Assembly: GCA_029582265.1 (NCBI GenBank)
Contig: CM055823.1
Location: 20,580,827 to 20,644,826, forward strand
Direction of reading: 5' to 3'
Source: Zoroaster sp. YZ-2022
Lineage: Eukaryota; Echinodermata; Asteroidea; Forcipulatida; Zoroasteridae
DNA length: 64,000 bases
Shown: in pieces, positions 44,379 to 55,514 of the stretch
Layout of the letters: every line of letters starts with the position of its first letter
Position numbering within the stretch: the first letter of the stretch is position 1
Translations under genes and position numbers: made by a program
Notes under the pieces: model-generated
What the model was told of the DNA's origin: nothing
Database searches by the model: none
Seen by the model: the letters and a program-made list of their open reading frames with translations, nothing else

Positions 44379-44819
44379 GACAACCGTCTTATACAGGAGT
44401 CAGTACACATGCATGTGTACACATGCTGCACGTGTCAACAGAGGGTGTAACTAATCTTCCTAGAACAGCATAACAACATTAAAAATTCGCCTTTCACATT
44501 GCGAGCGACAGAGGGCGCTATTGTAAATGTTGCTCTCTTTTTTAACGAGCCTGCGTCTTTAAGCGTGGTTAAAGCTCCACATACAGTAAATGTACAGTAA
44601 ATAAAAACAAATAAAACAAATTAATTAAAAAAAGTATAACAAATTGTACCACCTTCACTAACTGTAAGATCAATACATTGTTTGTATCTGACATAAACTT
44701 TCTTTGCACATTTGTTTGTGTTATTCTTATTCTATGTTCTCATGTCGTCGCTCCAAGACTCTGGAATCATCTTCCAACTAAACTCAAATCTTGTCATTAT
44801 GTGTGCGCTACAAATCTTT

Positions 44820-45160
44820 ATTATTATTATTATTATTATTAGGTGTTCGAGCGCGCAGCGCGACCACCTATTGTTTTTGTACTGTTTTTTTAATTTTTTT
44901 TTTACTTCTCCTTCTTCTCAGTGGCGCTTGTCCGGTAACAAAGGCATCCTTGCTAAGCATATACAGCCTTCAAACTTAACACATAAACAGAACATATCAA
45001 GCAGACGAAACCGTTTTCTGTGACGTCATGATTATGTCATCAGGTGTTGAATTACGCTAAATCAAAATTTATTTAAAACGTTTCAATTACGTTGCATGAA
45101 AGAATCAAAGATCGTGTAGCGCCGCAAGGCGCAATATCAGGCACTTCACGATCTTTGGTT
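44820..45160. repeat. Inverted-repeat element debris with nested hairpin
   Basis: (TTA)n is followed by GGTGTTCGAGCGCGCAGCGC at 44841. At 45106-45157, outer arms CAAAGATCGTG/CACGATCTTTG enclose a GCGCC-GCAA-GGCGC stem-loop. Similar GGTGTTCGAG words occur near 27290, so this is a dispersed repeat. It is intronic. Confidence 0.6.
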
Positions 45161-46121
45161 ACAATGGAGGTACATGTACAATCGATATCGACGCTGTTTG
45201 CATGTGTGTAGTGCCCATGGCTCAGACGTCATTTTTTAGACTCGTAATTGGAGTTTTGACCCAATACTTGGATTCCGTGAAAGAATGGATAGCCAACACA
45301 GTCGTAAAGGGTACATGTAGGTATCTTGAAGTTAGTTTTTAAGAGGATTTCCTGTATTTATCTTCGTGTTTTTATACAAGAAAAACTATTTTTTAAGCGT
45401 CGGTTGGCTGGCCATTCGTCGTTGCATTGTGCCTGTTTAACTAACGAGTAACGTTAGTTACGTGAACATACAGAGTACTTTGGACAGTAAACAACTCGCC
45501 CCTTTTCTAACAAAATATGAACAGATGTCACCAAAATGCATTTAGAATATAAATAAGGATAGGAAAATTTAGTTGTTAAGGTTATGGCAATTTTTCAGTA
45601 GAAACTTTATGCCATATTTTGTAATTTTTGTTTTCTCCCAAAAATCTTCAGTTTGTGCACAAATTAAATAAGTAGCCTAGTGTAGTAGTGATTGTTTACT
45701 GCACTTTTCCTTAATTTGTTACCCTTCTCAGATACAAATCAACTTACATAGATAATTATTTCACAGGAAAAATGCACAATATTCATGACACAATACATGT
45801 ACTTGTAGGTCCTGCTCCCTGAGGCCTCTCTCAGACATCTCTCACAATCACATGAAACTATATGAGTACATGTATATGAGACTCAGCAATTTCCTTAAAT
45901 ACCTTTCTCTTTTTATGTGAGTTTCGTGCGAGAACATTTCTTTAATTTATTACACATTGTCAAGAATAATTGTGTGCAATTTTGAAATCAAACCAATGCC
46001 CTTTTCAATTTCAATGGTCCAGCTACTCCAAAAGTATACACTATTTCCCCATTCACATAAATTAGAACTTGTATCTGAATTTTCAAATACTTTATTCTTG
46101 ATCCATGTACTTATAAGTACA

Positions 46122-46644
46122 TGGAGTGTCGTGGCCGAGCGGTCTAGCGCACCGAACTCAAGTTCTGGTGTTGCCAGCAGCAGGGTGTGGGTTCGAGCCC
46201 CGGTCGTGACACTTGTGTCCTTGAGCAAGGTACTTAACCATAATTGCTTCGTCCTTCGGATGGGACGTAAACCCGTAGGTCCCGTGTGTTGTATAATGCA
46301 CGTAAAGTGGATTGTCGTGCGGTCTAGCGCACTGAACTCAAGTTCTGGTGTTGCCAGCAGCAGAGTGTGGGTTCGAGCCCCGGCCGTGACACCTGTGTCC
46401 TTGAGCAAGACACTTAACCATAATTGCTTCTCTCCACCCAGGGGTTAAATGGGTACCTGTGAAGGCAGAGATGGTTTGCTCTATATGCGCTTAGAAATGG
46501 CAGCAATTGAGCTGTATACTCCCAGGAGCTGAGATGGTTTCAGGAATGATTTATGAGCCTTATGAGCCTTATGAGCAGGGATAATAATATAATGCGCCTT
46601 GAGCGCCACTTAGTTGGTGGATACGTGCGCTATATAAATCTATA

Positions 46645-46714
<70 letters not shown>
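46122..46714 (+). mobile_element. tRNA-derived SINE, two-headed, long (ATT)n tail
   Basis: Almost identical to the SINE at 26264-26809, with the same pair of tRNA-like heads and the same body, but a longer tail of about 25 ATT units. It lies in integrase intron 2 in sense orientation. Confidence 0.9.
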
Positions 46715-46812
46715 AAACCTTCCTATTATTTTTTACAGCATGTTCACTGTGACATATTATTTTCACATAAATTAGAACTTATCTGAAATTTCTCTGCAAT
46801 GATAGACCAAAG

Positions 46813-46845
<33 letters not shown>

Positions 46846-48229
46846 TGTGTTGGTTCATCACCAGTGGCAGTACATGCCATCACCAAGAACTTGGGGGGAG
46901 GGGGCAGACATTTTATTCCAAAATTACCGATTCCAATGACAACCCTGAATGTCACCCATTCTGAACTGTCACTAAATCGTACGTACAGAGCGTACATTTA
47001 TTATAAATGCAGATTGATTCTGTTTTCTTGTCAACAAAGGATCATGGTTGGGTTCATTTACACTGAAGTCATTTCACTTGTTATATGTGTAAGACCATGT
47101 ACACTCATTTCTAGATTGGTTACAAGTAGGTTAAACAGGTCAACAAAGTGGTTTCAATTGATTGTGGGGGAGGGAAGTGTGTAACCACAAAAGTCAAGTC
47201 ATGAAACCCAACAGACAGCTAAAATAAATATGTAGTTCATTGTTTTATTAGCAATTTACAAGCACCCATACAACTCTTTGATTATTTCAATGTCTAACAA
47301 TTTATGTACAAAATGGCGTCTGATCTTTAGGTTGTAATTCTGTAGTATGGATGCAGCTACAGACATTTTGCCAATCATGTGTACAACCTTGAAAATGTAA
47401 AAATCAATGAAGAATTTGTTTTCAAATTTTATACATTATTTTTTAATTATTTGCAGTATAGGTGAAAACAAAGACAGTTTATAAGCATGTCACAATAAGG
47501 AGATGCTTGATTACAGTGTCACTATCATTGTAAATTTATCATTATATTTTTGTTATAAACTTAACCTGAAAGTGAAGTATATTATAAATAAAGACTAATT
47601 TATTTATGTACAAGACTTAATACCAAGAGATAAATACCAATGTTGGCTTCATTTAAATCTAAAATTGAAAGGTTTTTCCATAAACAAAGTGAAAAGGGCA
47701 ACCAGTTATCAGATTTGATCCAGTGGATATAATTACATTTAATTTTGTTTGAATTGGGAATTATTTACTTTTTGACAAAAACTTTTCTGCGGGGGGCAGT
47801 GGAAGATGGAAAGCACGGATGCAAGCTTTCTTCCAACTTTATCATGTAGTAGATATAAGCTTGTTTTCTAATGAAAGGGTAATTAGCTGAAGGAAAGGAA
47901 AGGGGAAATATTTATATGGTCTTCCATGCTTCATTGTCTTCAGTAACCCCCAACTCCCCCAAACAATTTAACCCACACTTCCTGCTCTTTGAATTTGCAG
48001 CCAAGTTTAATCCAGTTACTATTCATGTAGTCCCCTTCTATCCTAAATCAACTTTGTGACTTTATGCCCATAATAACGATGAATAGGTTGATCTGGCTAC
48101 CTACAACCCTGGCAAACTATTTTCATATGAGTGATTTTTAATGTTGATTTATCATCTAGCATGGTTTTTGAAAAGCATGTGTTGGGCTAGTGTCAATATT
48201 TAAAATAAAAAACATTGTGTTCCAAGTCA
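46715..48229. other. Intron sequence, nothing recognised
   Basis: AT-rich integrase intron 2 sequence with a ~27-base A run at 46818 and scattered TACATGTA words. No coding block or clear repeat was found. Confidence 0.5.
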
Positions 48230-48765
48230 CACTTGTTAATTTCTAATTTATTGCTTAAATCTCACAACATTTCCAAGTTCAACAGCCAATATCTCAAGAA
48301 CTAAATGACCTATTAGAAAACAAAAAACACAATTGAATTCCTTACATTAATAGCTTGTAATTCTTGTGAAATGAGTTACCATAAATGCTTGCCAATGGTC
48401 CAATTAGTGGCACACGAAGTAACGATTTTTACAAATTTTAAAAGGTCATATCTCATAGCTTCAATTTGATGTATAAGTTGACAAATTTGTTATTTTTTCA
48501 TAATCATGAGGTCATATACATGTACATTGTATGACCTTCAAACTACCTAATGTGACCTTTACTTCCTGTCCAAACAGGAAGTTCAACACATTCTAACGCA
48601 AAATTGATATGTCTTTTGAATATGAAATTGATATTGTTATTATAAAAGATGAAACCCTTGCACAATATGATATTGACATCATCGATGATAATTTGTTTGA
48701 ACCGGAAGTTGACTCGAACACCGTGTGTTTGTTCTAACAAACACTTAAGCTCTAGTTATTATTAT
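48230..48765. repeat. Repeat related to 147-bp array, abutting exon 3
   Basis: Contains TTACTTCCTGTCCAAACAGG, CCGGAAGTTGACTCGAACA and the end GTTCTAACAAACACTTAAGC. All are close to words in the 15872-17205 array (which ends GACAAACACTTAAGTC). The element ends about 14 bases before integrase exon 3, so the acceptor's upstream tract (TTATTATTATTATGTTATTATAG) lies at or just past its edge. Confidence 0.65.
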
Positions 48766-48778
48766 TATGTTATTATAG

Positions 48779-48971
48779 GATACAAAACAGTTGATGGCTA
48801 CCTCATTTCCCAAGGTGTGAGGGTGCAGAGACAGAGAATCCGGGATAGTCTTTACCGATTAGAGCCTCACAGACAAGAATTGAGGACTATAAGTGTTATA
48901 CACAGAAGGCACTACTCTGTGCCATCTCCATTGTCTCTTTGGCATATAGATGGCCATCATAAACTCATCAG
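48779..48971 (+). CDS. Integrase-gene exon 3: first catalytic Asp
   Basis: Encodes GYKTVDGYLISQGVRVQRQR, RRHYSVPSPLS and LWHIDGHHKLIR; the Asp of HIDG is the first residue of the DDE triad. The acceptor TTATAG lies only ~14 bases after the end of a repeat element (48230-48765). The donor is CAG|GTGAGA. Confidence 0.85.
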
Positions 48972-50129
48972 GTGAGAAGAACAAGGTTTTTGTTTGTCAG
49001 ATTTATAAAGCCTGCATTTTAAATATCTGAGCTATTTATACTGTAATAAAACTGTATGATTGTATACAATGATTTTATCAATGGTCAATAAGTAATATAC
49101 TTACATGTGTGCACAGCCACAATCATGGGTACATTTGTACTTCTGTGGTCTTTAATTCAGCATAAAATAACAATGCAGCATGCACTAGGCATAGCAGAAT
49201 TAAGAAAACTTTCAAAATGTTGTTTTTGGAAGGAAAATATGTGCGAAATTGGGATTTTAATTGCTACATTCATATAACATGTACAATTTAAATTATTTGT
49301 CCATTTTATAAAGAAATGGTAAAATCTGTTAATGTTTGTAAAAAATTTGCAATCTCCTACATTTTTGCCAGTGTCCGTCACTTGGCTATAATACCTTATA
49401 GCCAATGTTTCGTCTGTTGTTCATAATCCATTGGTTTACACACGCGAGTAATTTTTCGTCTTTGTTTTTTATTTCATTTCTGACGGCACTTATCTGGACA
49501 TGCTTTTCAATTATGCCAAAAAAATTAAAAACACTAATAAAATCCCAGGTCCATTTCGTGAAAAACAATAAAAATACTCATGTCAAAGTTACGGCTGAAA
49601 TTTTTGTGTCCTGTTATGAACAACAGTGCGTTTTTAAAAACAAAAATAAAGTAATTTAACCCCCCAATAACAAAAAAAAAAAATTTAACCCCCCAAAAAA
49701 CAAATCAAAAGTTTTTATTCCAGTCTGTTTATTAACCATATACAAAAACCACCCTCAAGTGTTGGGAGGGGGGAAGCGTGACACAATCATCTTGCCTGTC
49801 CATGTCGCGTCTGCATGTTATGAACACCACCTTCAATATCAGTAGTCTAAAGACAATGTAAAATTTCACATGTTTCATGTTTTACCACAAATCAGGTTTT
49901 TTCAGGTTCCTGATAAAAGTGTTATTTTTCTAAGGAAGTTGGAGCATTCCATTAGTGTTACAAGTGGAAAATGACCATTCCCAAACCTCTTTTTCTTTTA
50001 ACACTAATTAATCACCACTAAACATATGAACAACAGATTTACAGTTTATTTTTGTTTTCTCAGTAGTGCCCTGTTTCTCCCAGATGCCATTTGTTATAGT
50101 TTTTTTTTTACTGGATTGACCCCTAGTCA

Positions 50130-50474
50130 TAATAATAATAATAATGTGTGGATTTATATAGCGCACGTATCCACCAACTAAGTGGTGCTCAAGGCGCATT
50201 TTTATTATCCCTGCTCATAAGGCTCATAAATCATTCCTGAAACCATCTCAGCTCCCTGGGGAGTATACAACTCAATTGCTGCCATTTCTAGCGCATATAG
50301 AGCAAACCAACTCTGCCTTCACAGGTACCCATTTAACCCCTGGGTGGAGAGAAGCAATTATGATTAAGTGTCTTGCTCAAGGACACAAGTGTCATGGCCG
50401 TGATTCGAACCCACATTATGTTGCTAACACCAGAACTTGAATCCGGTAAGCTAGACCGCTCGGCCACGACACCC
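50130..50474 (-). mobile_element. tRNA-derived SINE, single-head
   Basis: Minus strand: full head GGGTGTCGTGGCCGAGCGG, box B-like GGTTCGAATC..., body, and (ATT)n tail at 50130-50145. It matches 31977-32322 closely, including the shared changes AATGTGGG and TTGTGTCC, so these two form one subfamily. It lies just upstream of integrase exon 4. Confidence 0.9.
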
Positions 50475-50589
50475 CATGAGGGATGTACATGTAGTTGTCT
50501 GGGTTGATCTTGTTGAATCTCGTTTTAATATTGTTTTCATATGTACATGTACTTCTCTGATCAACTGACAATATGTATTTATTCTCAAG

Positions 50590-50788
50590 ATGGCATTTTG
50601 TGACACATGGTGGCATTGATGGATACAGCCGTGCTATTGTGTATCTGAAGTGCAGCACAAACAACAAAGCATCAACTCTTTGTCAGCTCTTTCAAGAAGC
50701 AGTGGCAAATTGGGGCCTTCCTTCGAGGGTACGTTCAGACCATGGAGGGGAAAACACAAATGTTGCGTCACTTATGCTTCTGCATCCC
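50590..50788 (+). CDS. Integrase-gene exon 4, 5' part: second catalytic Asp
   Basis: Starts after TTCTCAAG and encodes [20 protein letters not shown] and [14 protein letters not shown]; the Asp of SDHG is the second triad residue. It stops being gene sequence at CATCCC (50788), where the LINE begins. Confidence 0.85.
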
Positions 50789-51468
50789 TGGTTCTGGTTT
50801 TCTACACTCTCTGCTCATTTTAAAAACAAACTTCAAGTTATGCAAAACAAAATGGTTAGGTTCATCCTGGATAAAGGCCCTAGGGCACACATTGGGCAAA
50901 AAGAACTTGATAGTTCGGGTTTTTTAAATGTTAGGGACAGGGTCACTCAATTGAAATTAAACCATGTGTTTAGAATAACTTGCAATGTAACTCCTGATTA
51001 TCTCCGTGACAAATTTATTAAAGTCTCTGATTGTCACCATCACAATACAAGGAACAGTAATCTAAATTTTAAGGTTCCAGTTTCATCTAGTTTAGCAAAC
51101 AATACATTTTATGTTACAGCTATCAAAGAATGGAATAATTTACCTTCTAATGTAAAGAGTTCCACCAATTTGTCTACTTTTAAACGACTTGTTAAATGTC
51201 ATCTCTCAACACAAGCTAAATTCAGGGAAGCATAATTTGTTCCTTCTTTGGGGTGTGGTGGTATATTGAACTATCTTTGTCTTTTAAATTTGTAATTTGT
51301 ATTTGTATTTTTTGATGTTTCGATGTAAGGACCCCAATGGAAATAAGCCTATGTTATTGGCTTTTTGGGTTATCCTTGGATAAATATGGTGCGTTTTTCT
51401 TGTATTTTTGTAATACGTCTTGTACTTTTTATCATCTTTTTATCCGAATAAATTCAATCAATCAATCA
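50789..51468 (+). mobile_element. 5'-truncated non-LTR retrotransposon in integrase exon 4
   Basis: Encodes the C-terminal end of a reverse-transcriptase ORF ([50 protein letters not shown]), a stop at about 51233, a 3' untranslated part and a (TCAA)n tail. ATCCC flanks both sides (50784-50788, 51469-51473). A CR1/L2-like clade is likely from the C-terminal pattern, but this is not certain. Confidence 0.85.
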
Positions 51469-51473
51469 ATCCC

Positions 51474-51811
51474 TTAAGAGGACCTGGACGGGGTTATTTT
51501 ATTACAGGTCGCAGTGTTCACAACACTAGGATTGAGCGTCTCTGGCGTGACTTACATGAACAGGTTATCAAGAGTTTCTACAAACTGTTCAACAGTTTTG
51601 AGAGAAGAGGTATCTTGGATCCTGGTAATGACCTACATTTGTTCTGCATACATGCTGTTTTTTTACCACGTATCAACCACTGTATGGACATGTGGAATAA
51701 TCATAAGATGAGAACAGCTGCAAACAAAACCCCTCTGCAACTGTTCGTGATGGGTCTTCACACCAGCAGAGGATCAACACTCTCCAATGAGTATTTTGAC
51801 AACATGAATGA
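51474..51811 (+). CDS. Integrase-gene exon 4, 3' part: catalytic Glu
   Basis: Resumes after the LINE in the same frame with GRGYFITGRSVHNTRIERLW (Glu of the triad), then HLFCIHAVFLPRINHCMDMW and NKTPLQLFVMGL, the usual order for this family. The donor is GAG|GTACAT. Confidence 0.85.
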
Positions 51812-52474
51812 GGTACATGTATGGCATATGAAATTTTTTGAAAGTGCAGCTCTTCTTTATAGTTTAAAGATGCATTGTCTGTTTAAACATTAAATTCAAT
51901 GTTAAATTACTATTCATAAATACCTGAGACGGCTGATAAACCACCGGTGCGCTGGTCTGCAACACTTTTTCGGTGTCACATGAAGTTTGAACTCATGTGA
52001 AATTTGTTCCCTTTTATCCTTTTTTGTTGAACATTCACAATCTTCACTTAGGCATGCGCAATACTACCAATGAATCCATATTTCGAGAGTCCTAAATTCA
52101 CAATACACTTTTCTCAATGTGTATTGCAATGGTACTCGCATTTTGTAAGGTACTGTGAAAGGCCAAAATGTAGGGCAAGGTCATACTTCTATATTGGGAT
52201 TTGGTTGATTGAATTTAACTGAAATGTTTTATATTCAGCTTTTAATTTTAAAAAGTCTGAGTTACAAATATGCTCAAATCTGAGGGTCAAGTCCAACCCA
52301 CTAAAAATGTGATCAGAGTCAGATATATGAGTAATTAGTAAGTCATTCACAAGTCAAATTCATGTGCCTGGATGAGAAACTCCTTATTTCAAGATAAGAG
52401 CAGAGCATTGAAAATTATTGAAATATGACATGTACACCACAGTAGAATAATTGTTCATTGCTTTCTTTTAACAG

Positions 52475-52705
52475 GAAGATGCCCAGGACTATGGCATTGA
52501 TCCAGATGGCCCATTTCCAGTGGACGAAGACAACGTGGCTAGTGTCTTAGTTCCAGACACAGTATGCCCACTGTCTGCCAATCAGATAGAGTACTTCAAC
52601 CAAGAGGTGAGGTTCAGACCTGATGACAACCAATGTGATGTGTTTGACGAGACAGCATATCTAAAAGGGTTAGATATCCTTCCTGACCTCATTCAACCAC
52701 TCTGA
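52475..52705 (+). CDS. Integrase-gene exon 5, C-terminus
   Basis: Acceptor TTTTAACAG. Encodes YGIDPDGPFP, VLVPDTVCPLSANQIEYFNQ and a Leu/Pro-rich end before TGA at 52703. It is in phase with exon 4. The YG(V/I)D..GP.P and PL(T/S) pattern is typical of the C-terminus of this family. Confidence 0.8.
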   Translation, partial: EDAQDYGIDPDGPFPVDEDNVASVLVPDTVCPLSANQIEYFNQEVRFRPDDNQCDVFDETAYLKGLDILPDLIQPL

Positions 52706-55224
52706 CATCATTTTCTGTAGAACAAAATCTGCAATTCGATTTAGTTTGGTTTGTGTATAAGGGCCAAATTTTATAAAGCTAAAGCAGAAAGGTTTGCTTA
52801 AAATGCTTAACAAATTTAAATAAAACTCACCAGAAATGTAGGTACAACATTTTGGTTGGTGACCTGTTTCTGCTAAGTAAGATTTGTTTGTGCTAAGCAA
52901 AAATTGCTTATAGCTTGATTGAATTTGCCCCTGGCAATTCTTTTTAAGTATTGAATAATAACAGTGTTGTAAGTAGGATTTTGGTGGGGTAGGGCTGTGT
53001 TGGGTAGCCAGGTATCCCGGTAACCGACCGAAACTGTCATTACCCGGTTCTGTTTTTCGGTTCCGAGTACCCGTAAACGACTTAAAAATTGCGACTTGCC
53101 ATTTCAGCGTGTGAACAGAAATCTTTGACTATTGAACAATGTAATGTTTACACTTTTATTCAAGATAACACCTTTGTAGTATTTTACAGACATTTTCCAT
53201 ACACTTTTGTCCAACTGATACATTGTATCCAATCATTAAGACTCAAATAGCCTGGCTGGGGCATGCTACCAACAACTTCCTCCATGCTACAAACAAGTAT
53301 CAAACTAGCTGCTCAGGATGGAACTTTGCCTATTGTTCACAGTAATTGGAATTCACAGCTTTATGTCTGCACTGGAGTGTGCAACACTATGTGTTACAGA
53401 GGGGATTTTATTATAGGGGACGTCCACTTTAATTGTTGTCCTAATAAAAACAGAAGTACTTGTATTAGGTTATGTGTAAATTTCAAACAATGGGAGAAAA
53501 TGAATAGTATGTATGTGCAGGATTTGCCTAAAACCAGTTTGCTAAATCTAATGATGCACATTTACATTCACTTCCCATTTAAAAGTATAATATAGTTTTG
53601 GTTCGAGCTGAATGTCTGATACATTGTACTTGTACCAATCCCCTTGAGAAATGTTTCCGTCGAAAAAGTTGTAGCTGATTTTGATTGCAACAATCAAAAT
53701 TAGCACAATATGACTGATGTAATAAAAACAGCAGCTTAGTATAATTACATGACTGTATTTTGGTCAATGAAACAAGGGATGTCACAAAAGCGACACCCTA
53801 ACCCCCCCCCCCCCCTCAGAAAAAAAAAGAATAAATAAATAAAAACATTAAATAAGTAAATAACATCACAGATTTAAAAAAAATTAAAAGAAAAAAGAAA
53901 AATGGTCTTTGATGTTCAAAGGGCATTGTCAAGCCATACAAGTGTAGGGTATTTCGGGGGCACTTGTGTTTAACAAACACACCTTTCTTGTTTATTTTAT
54001 TTTAAACTGTAGTGTATATTAATGGAGCATGAGGCTAGAGAGTGTATTTTTTTAATGCATGCAAACAGAATTGAGGGTTCAAGTTTGCTGCAAGATACAT
54101 GTAATATTATTTATTATACAGTTTTACTATAAATGAATGGAAGAGGTAGGATTTTGTTAGCATTCAACAATAATAAACTAATGACAATGTTGGTTCTTTT
54201 TTTAACCAAAAGTAGGGCATCTACAACTAGAAGTAAAATAAATAAGGAAAAAAGGAAAAGGCGGAATTGATCTCACAAAGAGAGGAATTGTGATTCGGAT
54301 TTTGATTTTGATTTTGGAATTGGATAGAATCGATAAACACGGAATCACCCAAGTCTATGCTGAACCAAATTTTTTGGGGGTGCAATGTGTTATTTTAAAT
54401 CACATGTATTTTCTCATAACAAATTGCAGTTAACTATATACATGTACATTGTACAAGTAGGTAAACAAAACAATAATCTTTGAAAATGTCAATTCCTAAG
54501 TAAATGTTTCCACTCACAGAGAAAGATTTTTAAAAAAATGCCTTTCCACTTCCAGCCACATTTTGCATGTTGCTACCCTTTACTGTAAGTAACTTTGACC
54601 ATTGTTTCGAGATGAATTATGGATTTTTTTTTCAGTTTTAAAAAGTAATACACATACATGTAAATGTACATGTAAAGGCAATGTTTATGCCATTTTATGT
54701 AAGTAAATAAATTATTAGTCAAGCTCACAGCTTATACTTTGTATGTACCTTGAAGCTTATTGTTTATAAACATGGGTTTATAATTCTTGAAGTTAGACAT
54801 TTTCAGGGCACTTGACTTCCCCCAAGATCTCGTTGTCATTTACTCACACTACACACCATTACTGTTGGGCCTAGGTACAGTACATACAATGTACATGTAC
54901 ATTGTACATACTCAACACGTATGATATGCACACTGTGTGTAGCATATATAGATGTAATGAATATTCATAGCTGGACTGCTGCAACATGCAAATTTTGTAC
55001 GTCATAAGTCTGAGGATTAAAAGGCTGGCCCACCCTTTTATTAATTTTTGTTTTTAATTTATCGTCACTAATCCTTGACAGATTTTTTTATTCAAGGTAT
55101 CAAACTTTTCCTACTCCGTAAAAATAGCAATTTAACATTTAAATAAATTTTTGACCGTCAAATCGGCCTAAAATTGGGCAATGCATCTTTAACTCGTAGG
55201 AAGGGAAATGGTTCTCTATCATGA
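52706..55224. other. Intergenic between integrase and HECT genes
   Basis: Contains a CCCGG/GGTTCCGAGTACCCG patch (53010-53080, related to 11950-12010), a C-run at 53802, and a region rich in TACATGTAC words near 54420-54910. The 110-codon frame at 53263 shows no domain. The two flanking genes converge here. Confidence 0.5.
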
Positions 55225-55514
55225 CTACACCTTTCCAAAAAACTCATCAGCAAATGATTTGTTAAATAAATCAAACAATATTTTTCTTGAGGGCATGGGG
55301 TCAATGGGGGTTAATGGAACTGGTAGCTGGAGCTGGTGAGTGCAAGTGGAAGCACCTACTCCCATGACATCGACGTCTTGCTTGATAAAGGCAATTACAA
55401 GCGGTGGATTCCACCCACACGCTGGCATTTCCTCTAATCCAGTAACAAATTTGTATATGTGATGAAGTTTAATAACGTCACCTTCACTGTCACTGTCAAC
55501 CTTGTGTTGTCCAG
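55225..55514 (-). CDS. HECT exon, C-lobe with catalytic Cys
   Basis: Encodes KLHHIYKFVTGLEEMPACGW, the ASTCTHQLQLP active-site loop and SRKILFDLFNKSFADEFFGK before TAG at 55227. The Cys in STC is the expected thioester residue of HECT ligases. Phase 1 entry matches the preceding exon. Confidence 0.85.

Larger units (their letters stand above)
41905..44558. mobile_element. TTAA-flanked element with P2X7-C-terminal-like exons
   Basis: AGACGCAGGCTCGT (41905-41918) and its exact inverted copy (44545-44558) are each flanked outside by TTAA (41901-41904, 44559-44562). This is the mark of a TTAA-targeting DNA element (piggyBac and Kolobok types use TTAA). The inside holds three minus-strand exon-like blocks: a Cys-rich start exon, an acidic exon and a P2X7-C-like exon. 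No transposase frame was recognised, so the unit may be non-autonomous with captured exons, or those exons may be its own genes. It sits antisense in integrase intron 2. Confidence 0.7.
38011..52705 (+). pseudogene. Integrase-core (DDE) gene in five exons, LINE-interrupted
   Basis: Exons 38011-38394, 39982-40155, 48779-48971, 50590-51811 (containing a LINE at 50789-51468) and 52475-52705 join in matching codon phase. They encode an N-terminal coiled region, a helix-turn-helix segment (CVSERTIKRRLQEYGVS), and a retroviral-type integrase core with LWHIDG (D), VRSDHGGEN (D) and RIERLWRD (E), then a C-terminal tail. This is a family of uncharacterised integrase-core proteins, multicopy in fish and marine invertebrates, taken to be transposon-derived. 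Two faults argue against function: a frame change in exon 1 near 38255-38285 and the LINE between the second D and the E. With the LINE removed the D-to-E gap is 36 residues. Confidence 0.75.
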
